Shown here in pieces: positions 22,668 through 35,000 of a stretch of 64,000 nucleotides of DNA; the stretch's first letter is position 1; every line of letters begins with the position of its first letter. The position numbers and the translations under genes were made by a program. Under the pieces are notes generated by a model that ran no database searches, was not told the origin of the DNA, and worked only from the letters and a program-made list of their open reading frames with translations. The DNA is from Spirometra erinaceieuropaei (lineage: Eukaryota; Platyhelminthes; Cestoda; Diphyllobothriidea; Diphyllobothriidae). The stretch covers positions 54,412 to 118,411 of the forward strand of contig CACRXP010000621.1 of NCBI GenBank assembly GCA_902702965.1. Direction: 5' to 3'.

Positions 22668-24782
22668 CTCTAGTGTTCGCGAACAACCTTAACTGGACAC
22701 GAGCGCTCATCGGAAGTCTAAACATGTACTGAAGAGCTGACGTCTTCAGTCATGCAACCAACAGAAATACGCATGATGAATTATTTTTTCTCATACTTTA
22801 CTATTCAATTTTTTCAGTCCTCTACATAACACTATAAATCTGGCTGGTGAGTGTCGGTCATTGCCATACCGTTTTGTGATGTTCTGGACTATTCAGGTGC
22901 AGTTGGGGATATCCTTCTCAGATATTGTCAATGCCGAGAACTGTTTACGCTTCTGTGAACACTTGGAGCGGATAATTGGTCCCCTAACAGTTAATACACA
23001 CTAGCTGGATAGAAAAAACGTGCTTTAAATATACACTTACAGACGCCAGTGTAGTGCTCACTAGATTCTTTTTTCAGGAAGCACCAGTGCTTCACATAGG
23101 TGACAACTGTGTTGTAAAGATTAGCTGTGTCATAACGTTCATTGCTTGATGTGTTATTGTCGGTTTTGGTGCATAAACCGTGAAGCCATGCACGGCTACT
23201 GAAGTTTTTTTTCTGCATGATTTATACTGACCGTGTCAAACATTATGTATTTGAGCAGGAATGTAATAGAATTATGGGATTCACCCAGTCTACCAGTAAA
23301 TGTGGTAATTTGCACCAGCTGACTAAGACCACAGATTATGTAGTTAATGAACATGTTCGTTAATGAACACCAATTAAGTGCTCTGCAAACATTGAGCGTG
23401 CTTGGTTATTTACACCGCTGCAATGTAAATTAGGGTTCGCCATTTTTCATCAAACAAAAAGCAAACAAAAAGTCGCCTCAGTTGAACTTCTGCGGTCCTC
23501 GTAAATCACTTTAAGACTGTGGGAGTTGGCCTTTATTCCAAGGAGAATCCCCACTTGGTGCCGTATAGAAGGACAGTTTGAGGTATGCGGGGCCAGTATA
23601 ATCGACCTGCAACCCAGCTGTCAGTTTGAAGTGGCAAGTTGCATGACCTCAGTCCAGAGCAGGCTTGACCTGATTCCGAATGTCTAGACTGTGAGTTAGC
23701 TTGTTTAGTTAACTGTCGGTTGACCGTCCGTAAGCACATTTAAGACAAAAAACAAATTTGTTTCTATGAAGTATAAACTCAGCGATGTGCGTTTTCAGCA
23801 CAACTAGCTGAAGCTTATAACCGCCAGCGCAAAAGTCGTAAATAAATTGCGGCGGGTTTAGTTTACACGGGTAATGTTACTTCTTATTAGAAATGCCTAA
23901 TGCATCTTACTTTAAAGACTCATATAATAAATCTACCGTTACGCGCAAGTTATTAATATCAAGGACACGTTGAAAGCAAGCCAAATTCGGTTCGCTTTTG
24001 TTAACAGCATCCACACGTAATGTATAAATGGATAGGATAGAGATGATTCTCGTGAAAACTGCGGATGTTGTACGTGCCTGAAGGCCGTCTGTAGACTTTG
24101 GCTGGCCGCCATACCTTAAAACGCTTTTATACTTGAAGCAGGGTATGTACCCAATTTTTCAAAAGAACAATCTTGCGGCACTCCAATAAATTACGTCTAC
24201 TGAGCCACAACGATATTTGATGTTTTTTTACGGAATTGTTCGCTATTGAATTTCGTTTTTCTAAAGAAGCTAGTCGTAATTTCGGATTTTTTTAATTTTT
24301 AGTTTGATTATGGACCATCAGTATTAATATGGATTTCCGGTATATCCATTTTTCGCTCATGGGGTTATTGGCAATGCTGCGCATATTTTAAAACATTTCA
24401 TATTAGGACATTGACAGTAAGAAAGCTTGCCCTACTGGCCTCCTGATTAGACGTTTGGAGGTCAAGAACAGTGTGCGTTTCTCCTTTATTGGAGTTCTGT
24501 AGCAAAAGCGGCATAAAGATTTCGTCTCTGCATGCTAACAAACGGTTAGTTCCTCTTTATAATATCGCTGGCTGATGACTGCAGATAAGCCGGACAATGA
24601 CATTTTAGTCTCCCTTGTCTTTGGCGGTACCGTCTTATTTACGCATATGCGTATATGTTTACATAAATATGCGTGTGTATACATATAAGCATGTATGTGT
24701 TGTACTCACGACAGATCAATGGAGCAAAAGATAACTGTTGCAAACGTGCTTATTTTGGAAGTATATGTATAGCGCAATTCTG
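22668..24782. other. High-identity duplicated stretch, no gene recognised
   Basis: The best-preserved part of the segmental duplication (matches about 41.84-44.18 kb). Both strands have short frames (22991-23218, 23533-23739), but their stops and ends are not shared with copy B. Identity is spread evenly rather than by codon position, so it gives no support for coding. Confidence 0.45.
24560..24655 (+). mobile_element. SINE 3' fragment (copy A)
   Basis: 'ctggctgatgactgcagataagcc', 'tgacattttagtctcccttg' and 'tgtctttggcggtacc' match the SINE body, followed by alternating AT/GT-rich tail sequence. The same fragment is at about 43960-44045 in copy B, so it was inserted before the segmental duplication. 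Confidence 0.6.
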
Positions 24783-26600
24783 GCCGCAAACTACACCGTT
24801 TCGACGAAGGTAGAAATGCGACAAAGTCCGTGGTCCAAAAAATCGATATCGATTCTTCCCACTTACACACAATTTTTAATCGAAAATAGTGCGTTTCCGG
24901 GCGCCACCCTTCGTTCTCATCGCTTCCATATATCAGGATTCAATATTTGTCTAAAGCAAACTAGCCAATATGACTTCAAACGTATCGGGTAGAGTTAAAA
25001 ATACTTACATAAATTGACAGGAATTATTTTTTTTTCATGTTCATGGATAACGTTCGGGCCTCACAACTACCTTCTGCCAAAAAAACGCGGGCATTCACTC
25101 CTAACGTTTCTCAAAAAGCGTCAGGTTTAAATGTACGTTATAATGTTTGGGTATAAAGTGGCAAATGTAGATGGTAGAAACTGTATCTGATAGATCCACC
25201 TTTTATAACTGTCAGTTTTTCACTTTATCAATGAGGAAATATACTGTGGAAACTTAGCGTCTATCATCAATACCAATTTTTAGCTGTGTAACTGAGCAAT
25301 GCACGCAGTCGCTTAGAAGCTGGTGGCGGATCGATATGTCCCCTCGAGTGCCGCACATTCCGCATCTGGTCCACATTCGACCATCAGGCTGGTCCAAGAT
25401 CCTCACGCACTTTATTCGAGCTGTATTCTTATCGAGGAAAGGTCGCCGACTATGGTCTCATTTCGAACACATGCACGAGCAACTGCACGGAGACCTTTTG
25501 TTTTCTTTTAGCAAATATATATTTTTCGAAGACGGTTACACTATTTTCGGTAAATGCCAATAGTGTCATTCGTACCAATGCTAAATAGCAACCTAGAGCA
25601 AGTGGTACCTGCGGAGTGCGATACCGGATTGAATTATCTGCTTCAGTAAATTATTTTGTGATCGGTCGATGATCACAGGAACACAGAGTGGGCTACGTAA
25701 TGCTACTGCTCTAGATCAAAACCCGTGGCTCCTAGGTATCCAAGCGATTCAGTAGTTCAATCGACTTCCGTGAAGTGTTACATAACGAAAGGCTCCCACG
25801 TTTATGTTACTTCCAAGAGAATATCGCGATCCGGAAACTGTCAGCCAACTGCTAAAATATATTGTCGTATTGCGGAGTTTTATACTTTCATACATTTCCA
25901 AAAGAAAAGGTCATTACGATCCCTTGGACAGTTCATGGCAAGGGAGTATTTCAAGCATATTAAAATACGAACATATGACTCATGGTCGTTAAATATCTCA
26001 CAATGCGAACTCGCACTAATTTGCACAACATCGACAAACTGATTCTATATGTAATTTGCAAAGACAACTGCAAATTACGTAAAAATGAGAAGTTACTGCG
26101 ATGTTAACCAATATTTTTGCTTTTGTGACTTAAACAACCACTTCAATAAGGTTTTTATGCCATTTACCTGATAATTAATGCAATTACTTCAGGATGGGTG
26201 TTTTTAGCTAAACTTTTTGCTATCCCTCTGCATGAACTGCAGCCGTTATAATATGACTACTTACGAAGGAGGAATTGTTCTGTTAGATTTTTTATGTTAT
26301 TATAAGTACACATACCAATAGTTGAAAGGATGCACAAAGCTACCCATTTTTTTCATTTAGAATATATTTGCACATCGTTTATATGTTATACGAACGGAGA
26401 GATTAAAAAACCATTCTTAGAAACGTCTCATAATACTTAATAAGTTGCATTCGCCTCATTCAGGTTTTCTCGAGCACAAGCAATTATTTTCCGTATACGA
26501 AAAGTCATACATTCTTATAATGACGAGTCTACGTGGAGATGCAGGCCGCACCGGTCACAACCACACGATTTCACATCAGGTTCTTGTGACAAATATCTGA
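24783..26600. other. Unique spacer between duplicate copies, no gene recognised
   Basis: No match in copy B. A slightly GC-richer patch at 25320-25510 has two overlapping plus frames without recognisable domain. The frame at 24738-24992 crosses the duplication border and does not persist in copy B. Confidence 0.4.
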
Positions 26601-26667
26601 TTAAGTGTGTAATTGGTGGACGCAAAGGTTCCTTCCTAAAATTATAAAGTCATTAATGCAAAAGTCA

Positions 26668-27569
26668 AGGTGCTGCTATTTCATGACTGTGGACTTAATG
26701 TGTGAAATGCGTTTTCAATTAGGGAGGATTACCAGAACGCCGTTGTAACAGTGAACATCTTGCTACATTACCATTTATTTTTTGACTTTTTAGGATGTCG
26801 GTTTTTGAATACACTGCGTCTAACTCTCATGTATAAATTGCTTTTGGTAAATCTGACAACTTAATTAGATTACATTTTCCCAGTTATTGTCGATGGCCCT
26901 GTAAATTCAAGTATATCATATAGAAACCTTTAACAAAACATGGTTTCTATCAGTCGTTTTATTAAGATCTCCGTACTCTTTATATTCTTCACTCACAATG
27001 GGGTATAAATATGTTTTTTAAAATGTTAAAATTATGACAATATTTACGACCGCACAATGTTCTTTCACATAGCATCACATTTTTTCATATACTGCATTAC
27101 CTTATAAAATGTACAGCATAGTCAACATCGATTATAACGTTTAATTGATTCTGCATGACATCTTTCAAAAGGCATGGAAGAATATGTGCCAAATATTTCG
27201 GCAATATTTCTGAAAAAATAACTTTATCCCATCGAAAGTATAGCATATAAAGAATGCGTAATTTTACATCAAACGACTAAGAGAAAGCACGTTTTTGTTC
27301 ATGGCTTTCGTAAGATATTTTTGAAGTTACGGGAACTTCAAAAAATTAATAAGAAAATGTATTCAAATTAAGTCGTCTTTTTTAGCGACTACGATTTCGA
27401 CATGAGATTTTAGCGCAGTGTATTTAAAAGTTGAGATCCTACCAGGTCCGAAATAATAAAATACTATGTAGAAAGATAATCACTATTACAACCGCGTTCA
27501 AGTAACCCACCCTAATTGAATACGCAATCCAAATTGTCAGTTAACATTTCGAAAATCGGTCAAGCACTG
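26668..27569. mobile_element. MITE (M4), counterpart of M2
   Basis: The left end includes 'gaaatgcgttttcaattagg' (near 26703). The right end, read on the minus strand, begins CAGTGCTTGACC and continues 'attttcgaaatgttaactga', ending with CACTG at 27565-27569. It occupies the same relative place as M2 at the start of the duplicated block, and its flanks resemble those of M2 ('tataaa.t.atgca.'). No coding sequence. Confidence 0.58.
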
Positions 27570-29362
27570 GTACCTTTGGACGCACTGATTGCACTTTTGT
27601 GCCTACAAGGTGCCCGAGAGTATAGCCACACTTGGAGGAGACACCTAAACCTACTTCCCCTTTTTACACATTTGACCCCACGTATTCCATGCTGAAGAAG
27701 CAAAGGAAAGGAAAACTGACAGTGCAGACTGACGAACATAATTGGGCAGCATACAATATACATTATCTAAAACACAAGCTATTTCGGGAGACATCGCACC
27801 CGCAAAACATTCGCTCGAACTTAAACTTAATAATTGGAACAGGATTTAAGGCAGTCTTGAGTTTCGAGGTCATATTTTAGTTCTTGCTGGTGTTTAAAGA
27901 GAGGTAGATAGATGAAAGATGTCTGACAACTATTTTGTTCCTGTTTCATTGCTCTAAGACGACGTACGAGAATAACCACATATGCTTTCTTCGTCCTTAC
28001 CCAGAGTAGACCTAGCGGCAGTTAAATGCTTTGTGCCAACTCAAAGCTTGGTTGGATAACCGTATGAAAATCGCGTGTGCTAACACGAGTATTTCCTGAT
28101 ACCTATATCATATGTATTACACACACTTCATATGTGACTCGGAATGATTGACTGACGTCTGCCCGTTGGCCGCTATCCACCAAGTAAACCACACGTGCGC
28201 CAGAGATAGATCTCTGCCCAGGTTGGTTAAGCTTCACAGAGTAGTACTTTTTAATTAACTGCATACTGTAAGCCGGTAAACTAGAATCAATCAGGCAACA
28301 TATCCATATTATAGTATTGTTGGGAAGACTTATCAGTTTTTAACCTCGGTTAAGGCAGGCTGTGCCAAGGTATACGGCTGAGCATGACAGGTATTTTCCA
28401 GTTTACATAACGCTGACTGCAGCGTTAAACTTATATATCTGCACCGCGTCCATATCGTAAAACCATCGCCCAACCCCCCCCCATGATCCCAGTCAATGCA
28501 CTAAGTCAGATGCCGCTCAAGAGTTAGCTTCCAGATGGTTTTTGTACGTGCCAAATGCGCCATCAATACCACATGACCGTCTTTTTGTCCGAAGAGTTAG
28601 CAAATTACTAGTGATTTTCGTCTGAACAATCTCAATCATAAGGTAAAGATACGGCCATTTCTAGAAACGCAAAGCACATTTTTACTATCACGAAAGCACT
28701 GGGGCGATCGCTGGTGCCTAAAATAAGTGAACACTTGTTTGTAAATGCAAATGATATTCATTGGAATTTCTAACCATCCCTCAGTACTTTTGCGCGTTCT
28801 ATCGACAACGAGAATGAGTCGCAGTGGCTGAGGTTATATTCACCGAACGTTTCGGATTCACACTAAAACCGCTTATCAGACAGTGTAACAAATGCGGGTG
28901 ATTTGTGCACAGAACGTTGGAGTATATATAGGATGCAGTCCCTATGCTACTGAATACGTAATATAATTAACAGTTCTCCCTACATCGAAGTTTTTGACTA
29001 AGTCTCACCACCGCAAAGGAAGTCGGGATGTCACTGGACGTGGTATGAGACTAGTTTTCCGTTAAAACTGACTCACACAAAACGGGCCTCAGACGATTAT
29101 CATTCGCAGGTATTTTGATCGGTTATGTATGGCCGAATCAATTAACTTGCAGAGACTTGAAGATTGGCATCATATCTCCGTGTTGCGTGTGTGATTGCAA
29201 CATGCTCGGTGATTGATACCCAGAACAGTTTTAAAGTTCCTCCAACGAAGCCACTTTGCCCGCAAATTCACTAGATCCGGTAAACGACTGCAGATGTTTC
29301 TTGCCACAGCAGTTGGCCTTCTACTCTCAACATCTGACGACTTGTAGTTGCCTTTAGTGGTT
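27570..29362. other. Duplicated non-coding stretch, no gene recognised
   Basis: Matches about 7.44-9.2 kb. Frames at 27560-27763 (-) and 27632-27880 (+) are not conserved in copy A. Contains a run of nine C at 28474-28482. Confidence 0.45.
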
Positions 29363-29535
29363 GGGGGTGTTAACCGATCGTTCTTAGGCAACTTACTCGT
29401 TCAGTTTTGCCTTATGAGGTCTCTCTCTCAAGCCAAACCAGCGGCCGCACAACCGCGCATGATAAATGATTACCGACAAAGACATTGGAGACTGGTGTGG
29501 CCATTTCTAGCTTATTAGCCGTCGTCGGCCGGTCG
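29363..29535 (-). mobile_element. SINE copy, minus orientation
   Basis: Blocks 'ttaaccgatcgttctta', 'aacttactcgttcagttttg', 'ccttatgaggtctctctct', 'attaccgacaaagacattgg' and 'tggccatttctagcttatta' follow the order of the family defined at 3106-3370. Copy A has no clear counterpart between 9.22 and 9.24 kb, so it probably inserted after the segmental duplication. Confidence 0.62.
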
Positions 29536-30105
29536 TAACTTTAGACCACTAATGGTGTGCGTAATCCGCTGAGCAGTTGTCATGCCAGCATCTGACAAGC
29601 ATAACACGATTTTAACAAGTAACAACTACCATATCGCCATGCTTGTTTCTGCTGTTTCGAGAATTCAACTCACTTCTACCTCGGCGGTTAGATAAAAATT
29701 TGAGCAATTTTAGATGGGGGATAACGCCACCAACGGACAAGCAGACCGCCGTTTTTCCAAAAGAGCAGCAAACACAGACGACATCGTATGGGTTTGCCAG
29801 TACATGCAATCAAATAGTCGTATAAGGCCTTCATGAGCCGTATCTAAAAGGCGCCAAGTGGCTTGACCGCGACCAGTAACACAATCGCTGGAATTGCTCA
29901 AGGGATTTTTTTTATTATCCTACAATATAGCACACGCAAATCCTTATGAAATATTGTCTGACAATCCCTTTTTCATTTACTGATATTAAATCTTTTTTTC
30001 TATTCCGAAATACGTAGACTTTACTTACTTTAAATATCTTTACGTGGCAGTATACTCCTCTGGCAGTTTTCATGTTATCTTCAATTTGTACATCATTTCA
30101 CGGAT

Positions 30106-30720
30106 ATGGACTTGATGCTCTCCTGTCCTCATTCCGACAGCATCTTCATCTCACACATCTGTCTGGTCGGTCACTTGCAAATCCATCGCACAGAGACTGA
30201 CGAACCAGTGTCTGGGGCTCCGACTGACACTCGCCGCGTTCGTCTCCACTTGTTGCACTGCACCTGCACATTCCCTTACCGTACGCGTGCATTCCGTCAC
30301 GACAGACGAACTGACTGCAATCTCGACACACTTAACATCTCCTGCACACCCACCATTCCTAGCCCAAAATACATCCGCCACCATCAGCCCCAACATACTC
30401 AGCTCATCTTGCACACCCACGATCCCTCCCTAGCATTGCGACTCAGTCCGGCGCCCTGTGTGTAAAATATAAACAGCTTTAGCACTGTCATAATCTCGGA
30501 CACCGTCGACCGTTCAGGTGCACTCTGTCCACGTAAATGTGTCCTATACATCGGCTTGGTCGATCACTTGCGAACTCATCGCACAGAGACTAGCTAACCA
30601 GTACCCGGAGCAGCCGCGTACATTCATCGCATCTACCGCAACTGCCCTCACCGTGCGCGCACGTTTAATTTCAGCCTATTATGTCACATTCACATTTGCG
30701 AAAACCAGTGGTAGACAATA
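30106..30720 (+). pseudogene. Two degenerate tandem copies of a flatworm C2H2 zinc-finger repeat
   Basis: The first copy (30106-30465) reads 'SCPHSDSIFISHICLVGHLQ' then 'IHRTETDEPVSGAPTDTRR'. This is the C2H2 finger and linker found in many flatworm retroelement-associated zinc-finger proteins as I recall them. The second finger Cys is replaced by Ser, and the following finger is broken. The second copy (about 30537-30715) reads 'LYIGLVDHLRTHRTETS', a stop, 'PVPGAAAYIHRIYRN', then 'CPHRARTFNFS'. DNA-binding or element-encoding function is lost. Copy A lacks the whole 30110-30900 segment, so it was inserted into copy B or deleted from copy A. Confidence 0.6.
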
Positions 30721-30899
30721 ACCGGGTAAACCACACCATTACAACTACACAACCACATCTGGTGGATTTGCATTACACAACATCATCATGCACCATAAGC
30801 ATCGAACCTCCACCTTCCTCACAAGTGGAAAGTGTACATCTCGGCTTCGCCTGCCTGCTGACCTCCTACTGCGTGTCTGATTCGAGTTGGAGTATATTA

Positions 30900-31830
30900 C
30901 GGCTCGTCAAGCTCTGTGGCTCGAAAGGTTGCTGAATGACTCCCCATACTCATTTCACGTATTGTGACCAGTTGCATGCGTGTTTGTGCGGAGTGTCGCA
31001 CTGGAGGCCTGAGAGCCCGGCAGTAGCAGCCCCTCGCAATGTGACCTACGGCACTCACGCATGCGAGGTGCACGACGCTCAGTCCCCCCTTGCATAATAA
31101 TGGTACTAGCGTTTGGTGAAGTTGGGGGGCAGATCCTACATCACATTAAATACGTAACCTACCGCGCCTATTCCTCACACATTTCAACTAACCGGACCGT
31201 AACAGTGTCTGGGTCCCGGAGATGGAAAGGGAGAGTGAGGTCGATGGCTCAGGACATTTTCTTTCTTATACACGATCTGACGCACATGAAGCTATCACGG
31301 TGTGTTCAAGACTTGGATTGGAATATTGCCATCTCAAGAGATATCTTGGACCTTGCAGTTGGTTCAATGTAGTGTTTTAGTGTGCAGTGACCGTCTGGCG
31401 GTCAAGGAGTCAGACTGCAATGAGTCCTTCTTGATGTGGCACTTATGACACAACCACGCCAAGTATGACGCACGCGTAGACGCGGCTCTGGATGTCCCAG
31501 ACAGGCTTCTGTTTATGGTTAAACTTCCAGTCATTTGTTGTGTGGACCAAGGGGTTGGGAGTAGGGCGCCAATGTGCAGGCTTCACCGCGCAATACTCAA
31601 TTACGCTCCACCCTCTGCAGTTTTTATGAATATGCCTTGGCATGAGGTATAGACAGTGGAGAAGGAGAGGGTTCAGTTGAGGCTAGACAAGCATACGTTC
31701 ACAAAAAACTAAACCACGTGCAAGGCAACTTGCTGGAAAGCACACGCTAGACATCGTCGTCCATGACCGTCGATCTAATTTCTTGTTAAATGAGAAGGAG
31801 TACAGTGAATATATTCTTCAACTGATAGCA
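30900..31830. other. Duplicated stretch, no gene recognised
   Basis: Matches about 10.7-11.65 kb ('gtgaccag.tgcatgc', 'ctggag.cctgag'). Frames at 31061-31372 (+) and 31443-31643 (-) are not conserved. Probably 3' flank of the minus-strand gene. Confidence 0.45.
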
Positions 31831-31834
31831 AATT

Positions 31835-32070
31835 TTACCCCAACTTTAAATATACTTTCAAAAATAAAGTCAGTATTTTGTCTGGAACGTCTTCCCATCT
31901 GCGTATTTGGAACGCCTCCCTTATGACGTCGTAATACCGGTAAGGACGTACAACGCCGTAGCTTTCTTCAAGTTCCATCCCCAATAATGCTATATATTCC
32001 TTTATTATTCTCAATTTCAAAATCACGGATGCTTCCTTGTAGGATATCTTTCCCAGTGGTACTCTGGATG
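31835..32070 (-). CDS. Terminal exon of secreted-family gene, copy B
   Basis: Unrecognised family. Acceptor tttttaaAG at 32071-32072 and phase-1 entry; 236 nt to TAA at 31835-31837. It encodes about 78 residues with 'RVPLGKISYKEASV', 'RIIKEYIALLGMELEES' and 'VRPYRYYDVIREAFQIRRWE' before a C-terminal 'ILTLFLKVYLKLG'. It aligns without gaps to copy A (11689-11924), about 68% identical, with charge changes along the exposed-looking parts and the hydrophobic pattern kept. The AATAAA next to the copy A stop is not present here. It would follow the exon at 37662-37877 after a roughly 5.6-kb intron. Confidence 0.6.
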
Positions 32071-32079
32071 CTTTAAAAA

Positions 32080-35000
32080 TGCAGTACAGTTTTGGTATAG
32101 TGACAAAAAAGAGTATACAGAACAAATTCTTGCATGCATTTACATTTTTAAAAAATACCTGCCTATTCAAATCCGTAAATATGAACAGTCACTCCAGCTC
32201 TTAAAAGCAGCGTTTTTCTGCGTTGTCTCGTGGGTTTTAGCTTTTTATGATAAACGAACCCTGATTTAACTGAGTAAGCTTTTGCATCTAGCGTCCAGAC
32301 ATTGCTTTGCACACAATGTAGCAAATTGTACTGATTAAAATGTCCTAGTAAAATATGCGGCAAACTGACAGTATGTGATTTCTACTCCGACTCACAACAA
32401 CAATAAATGAATAAACTTAAAACATTTCGTAGTCCCTATTAGGTTGAATTTATTACAAATTACTGGATTAACTTGAAGCAAATCAATCGTTTTGCTAATG
32501 ATGAATTCAATTTGAATGTACATCATGAAGGAAAAATAGGCCATGATTAGGCAAATTTGGATGTTTTACTGATATCTTTATAACTTATGGTGTAGTAAAC
32601 ATGATATGTCAGTGTCTCCTACAATTCTTCAATTAATTTCTATCTGTTTTTATGAAGCGCGACTTCACACTCATTTAAACAGTTTTTTTCAGCTTTCTAA
32701 ATGCACTGTTTTTAGTATAAATAAAATAAATAATGTTCTAATTTTACTTTTGAAAATATGTACCTTTTACTCAGAATGATGTGGTACATTTGGTTAACGG
32801 TAACTTCTATTACTACAGCGAGTTTCAATAGGCGTAAATAATATGTAATTACAGTAGGTGGACTACCTCATGCAATTGCAACAGAAATTCCGAAATACTA
32901 TTTTGTTTCAAAAATATTGATTAAGATGGGTTGTAAAACTACTCAACCTGCAACAAAATTCTATAATATTTCCGCTAGCCTAGTATGCCGAATTTCGAAG
33001 GAACTTGCCTACAGCTGCAAGCAAAATCTAGGTCGCGTAAAAGACTTACTTATTTAGCATGAATTTTTCTTATTGATTTTTGAAGTCCGTAAAAATTAAC
33101 TTATATTTCATGGATCACATTCATGAACATAATTATTATTTTGCTCATACGAAAGAAAATTACGTTTTAAACCAACATTTTCATATACAAAAGGGCATAC
33201 TTTGGTTTTAACAAACATTCCCAGTTCCCTAATAATGTTGGACCCGAACTGCCGTTTTATGGCCATTCACGATATAAGATTTACTAGCCGTAAAATTGCT
33301 CAGACTGAAAACCACATATTTCTGTAAGAATTTAAAAAATAACGATGTGGGGTTTGTTAACTTTAGCTGTGGATTTGAGTCATAATGTCAACTTAACAAA
33401 TCACTTTAGTAAAGGAAATTAAATGACGTTTTATAAATGGCCATTTCGTGGTAGTTGAAATCGCACAATATAAAACTTTTGTATCACTGGATAACACACT
33501 TTCTTTGTGTATAACATTGGAAAAAGACGCAATGTTCTACCGAATCGCCAAAAGAATGACTATATCTATTCATGTTTTTCATGTAATAGAATTGAAATCT
33601 TAAGTTCAACGAACATCAATGAGAAAACGCACGTTATATGCAGTCGTAAAGGAGTTTATTAAAAATCCTCCATCCGTTGGTAACCGGGGCACTTTAGAAT
33701 TATTTTGCATCATGATTAGTTTTTCAGACCTACTTAATTATTTTTTTTACGTAAGGGGAACGCTTCTCTATATTTCAGCCGACATGTCATGTGATAGCCA
33801 ACCTACTACATATATGTAACTCGATAACTTGTTTCATGAGAGCAGTGAATTTTGTCTCCATTTAGAAGGTTGTAGTCTGTATTCTGTTTGTAAGAGACAG
33901 GATGGTTTCTCTTAAAGTGTAGGATCACCTCTTACAACACCTCTTTGCGCCTTTTAATCGAGCCAAATCCGACTACTCTAATGAAACAAGTTATCAACCA
34001 GAAATTAGATACCTCTACAAACTTTCGTTTAAAATGGTTACACGCATGACTTTATACTTCAATGCTTGAGGCACCATCAACTCAGAGAGAAAGTTATTTT
34101 GAATGCTATGACCGCTCGGGCATTAAAACCAGCCACATGGTGAACTCTCCAATACGTAAAAAAATGTGTATGTGCTATTCGAAATAAAATTGAAAATTAT
34201 TATATACATAGCAAATCAGCCGGCAACTACCCTACTCACACGGCGTGTACACCCTTAGGACAGGGTTGGCGACTTCGTTATAAAAGAATTTGTCTACGAA
34301 ATTCCATGTTCTAATTTTGATTCCGTCTATTGTATCCAAACTTGGAAATCTATCACAACCCCTATACATGAACATCAGTTAGCGGTAAAGATACTCAACC
34401 ATACATCCCAGGTGGCATGTACACACTGGGTACAAAGTTGCATTGGAAAACACTCGCGCTTTATGCGACTGCTCAAATTAGGCATAATCATCTAGATGCC
34501 ACAAACGATATCGTTAAGGACATATTCAAACTGACTTAACCAATCCAGAGAATCCGATCTTAACCAATCATAGAATTCCCTTTACATACTCGCTCTAGAA
34601 ATTAATTGTTGTTTGCGCGCCCGTTAGCTTAGGACCAGCTGGTGAACCAGTCGCAAAAAAATTAACACAGTAAATTTTACTGTTTCTCAAAGAATTTTAT
34701 CTTCCTATATATAGGCACGCAAAAAGGCGTGTAATAGGATGGTTTTCTTCGTCGTTCTTATAGATTCACCATCATATACATATAAAGACTATTTAATGTG
34801 AGCAGTCGTCAATGTGTTCTCCGAGCATAATTAAAGGCGAACGATGGAATTGAACAACCGCCTGCAAAACGGCATGACAAAACCACTTATCAGTAGGCAG
34901 CTAATTAGAAGAAATCGTTGTTCGCTGAGGACGTAATTATACACAAACGTTCGTGCTGGAGTAAAATTTATTCGTCATGATTTCTTATTTTCGGGCATTC

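Larger units (their letters stand above)
6430..24782. repeat. Segmental duplication, copy A
   Basis: Collinear with 26600-44182 in the same orientation. Anchor pairs seen by eye are 'caaggtgcccga' (7529 and 27606), the exon at 11689-11924 against 31835-32070, the exon at 16102-16317 against 37662-37877, 'cttctacttaattcgtc' (18919 and 39377), 'agaaatacgcatgatgaat' (22763 and 41940), and SINE remnants near 24.6 and 44.0 kb. The offset drifts from about 20.1 to 21.6 to 19.2 kb because of later insertions and local duplications. Similarity is highest at the right end (22.7-24.7 kb) and lower in 7.5-16 kb. Confidence 0.8.

Noticed and set aside
22991..23218. 75-codon minus frame in the high-identity block
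   Set aside because: Copy B has in-frame stops at the corresponding place (near 42.2-42.3 kb), so the frame is not maintained.
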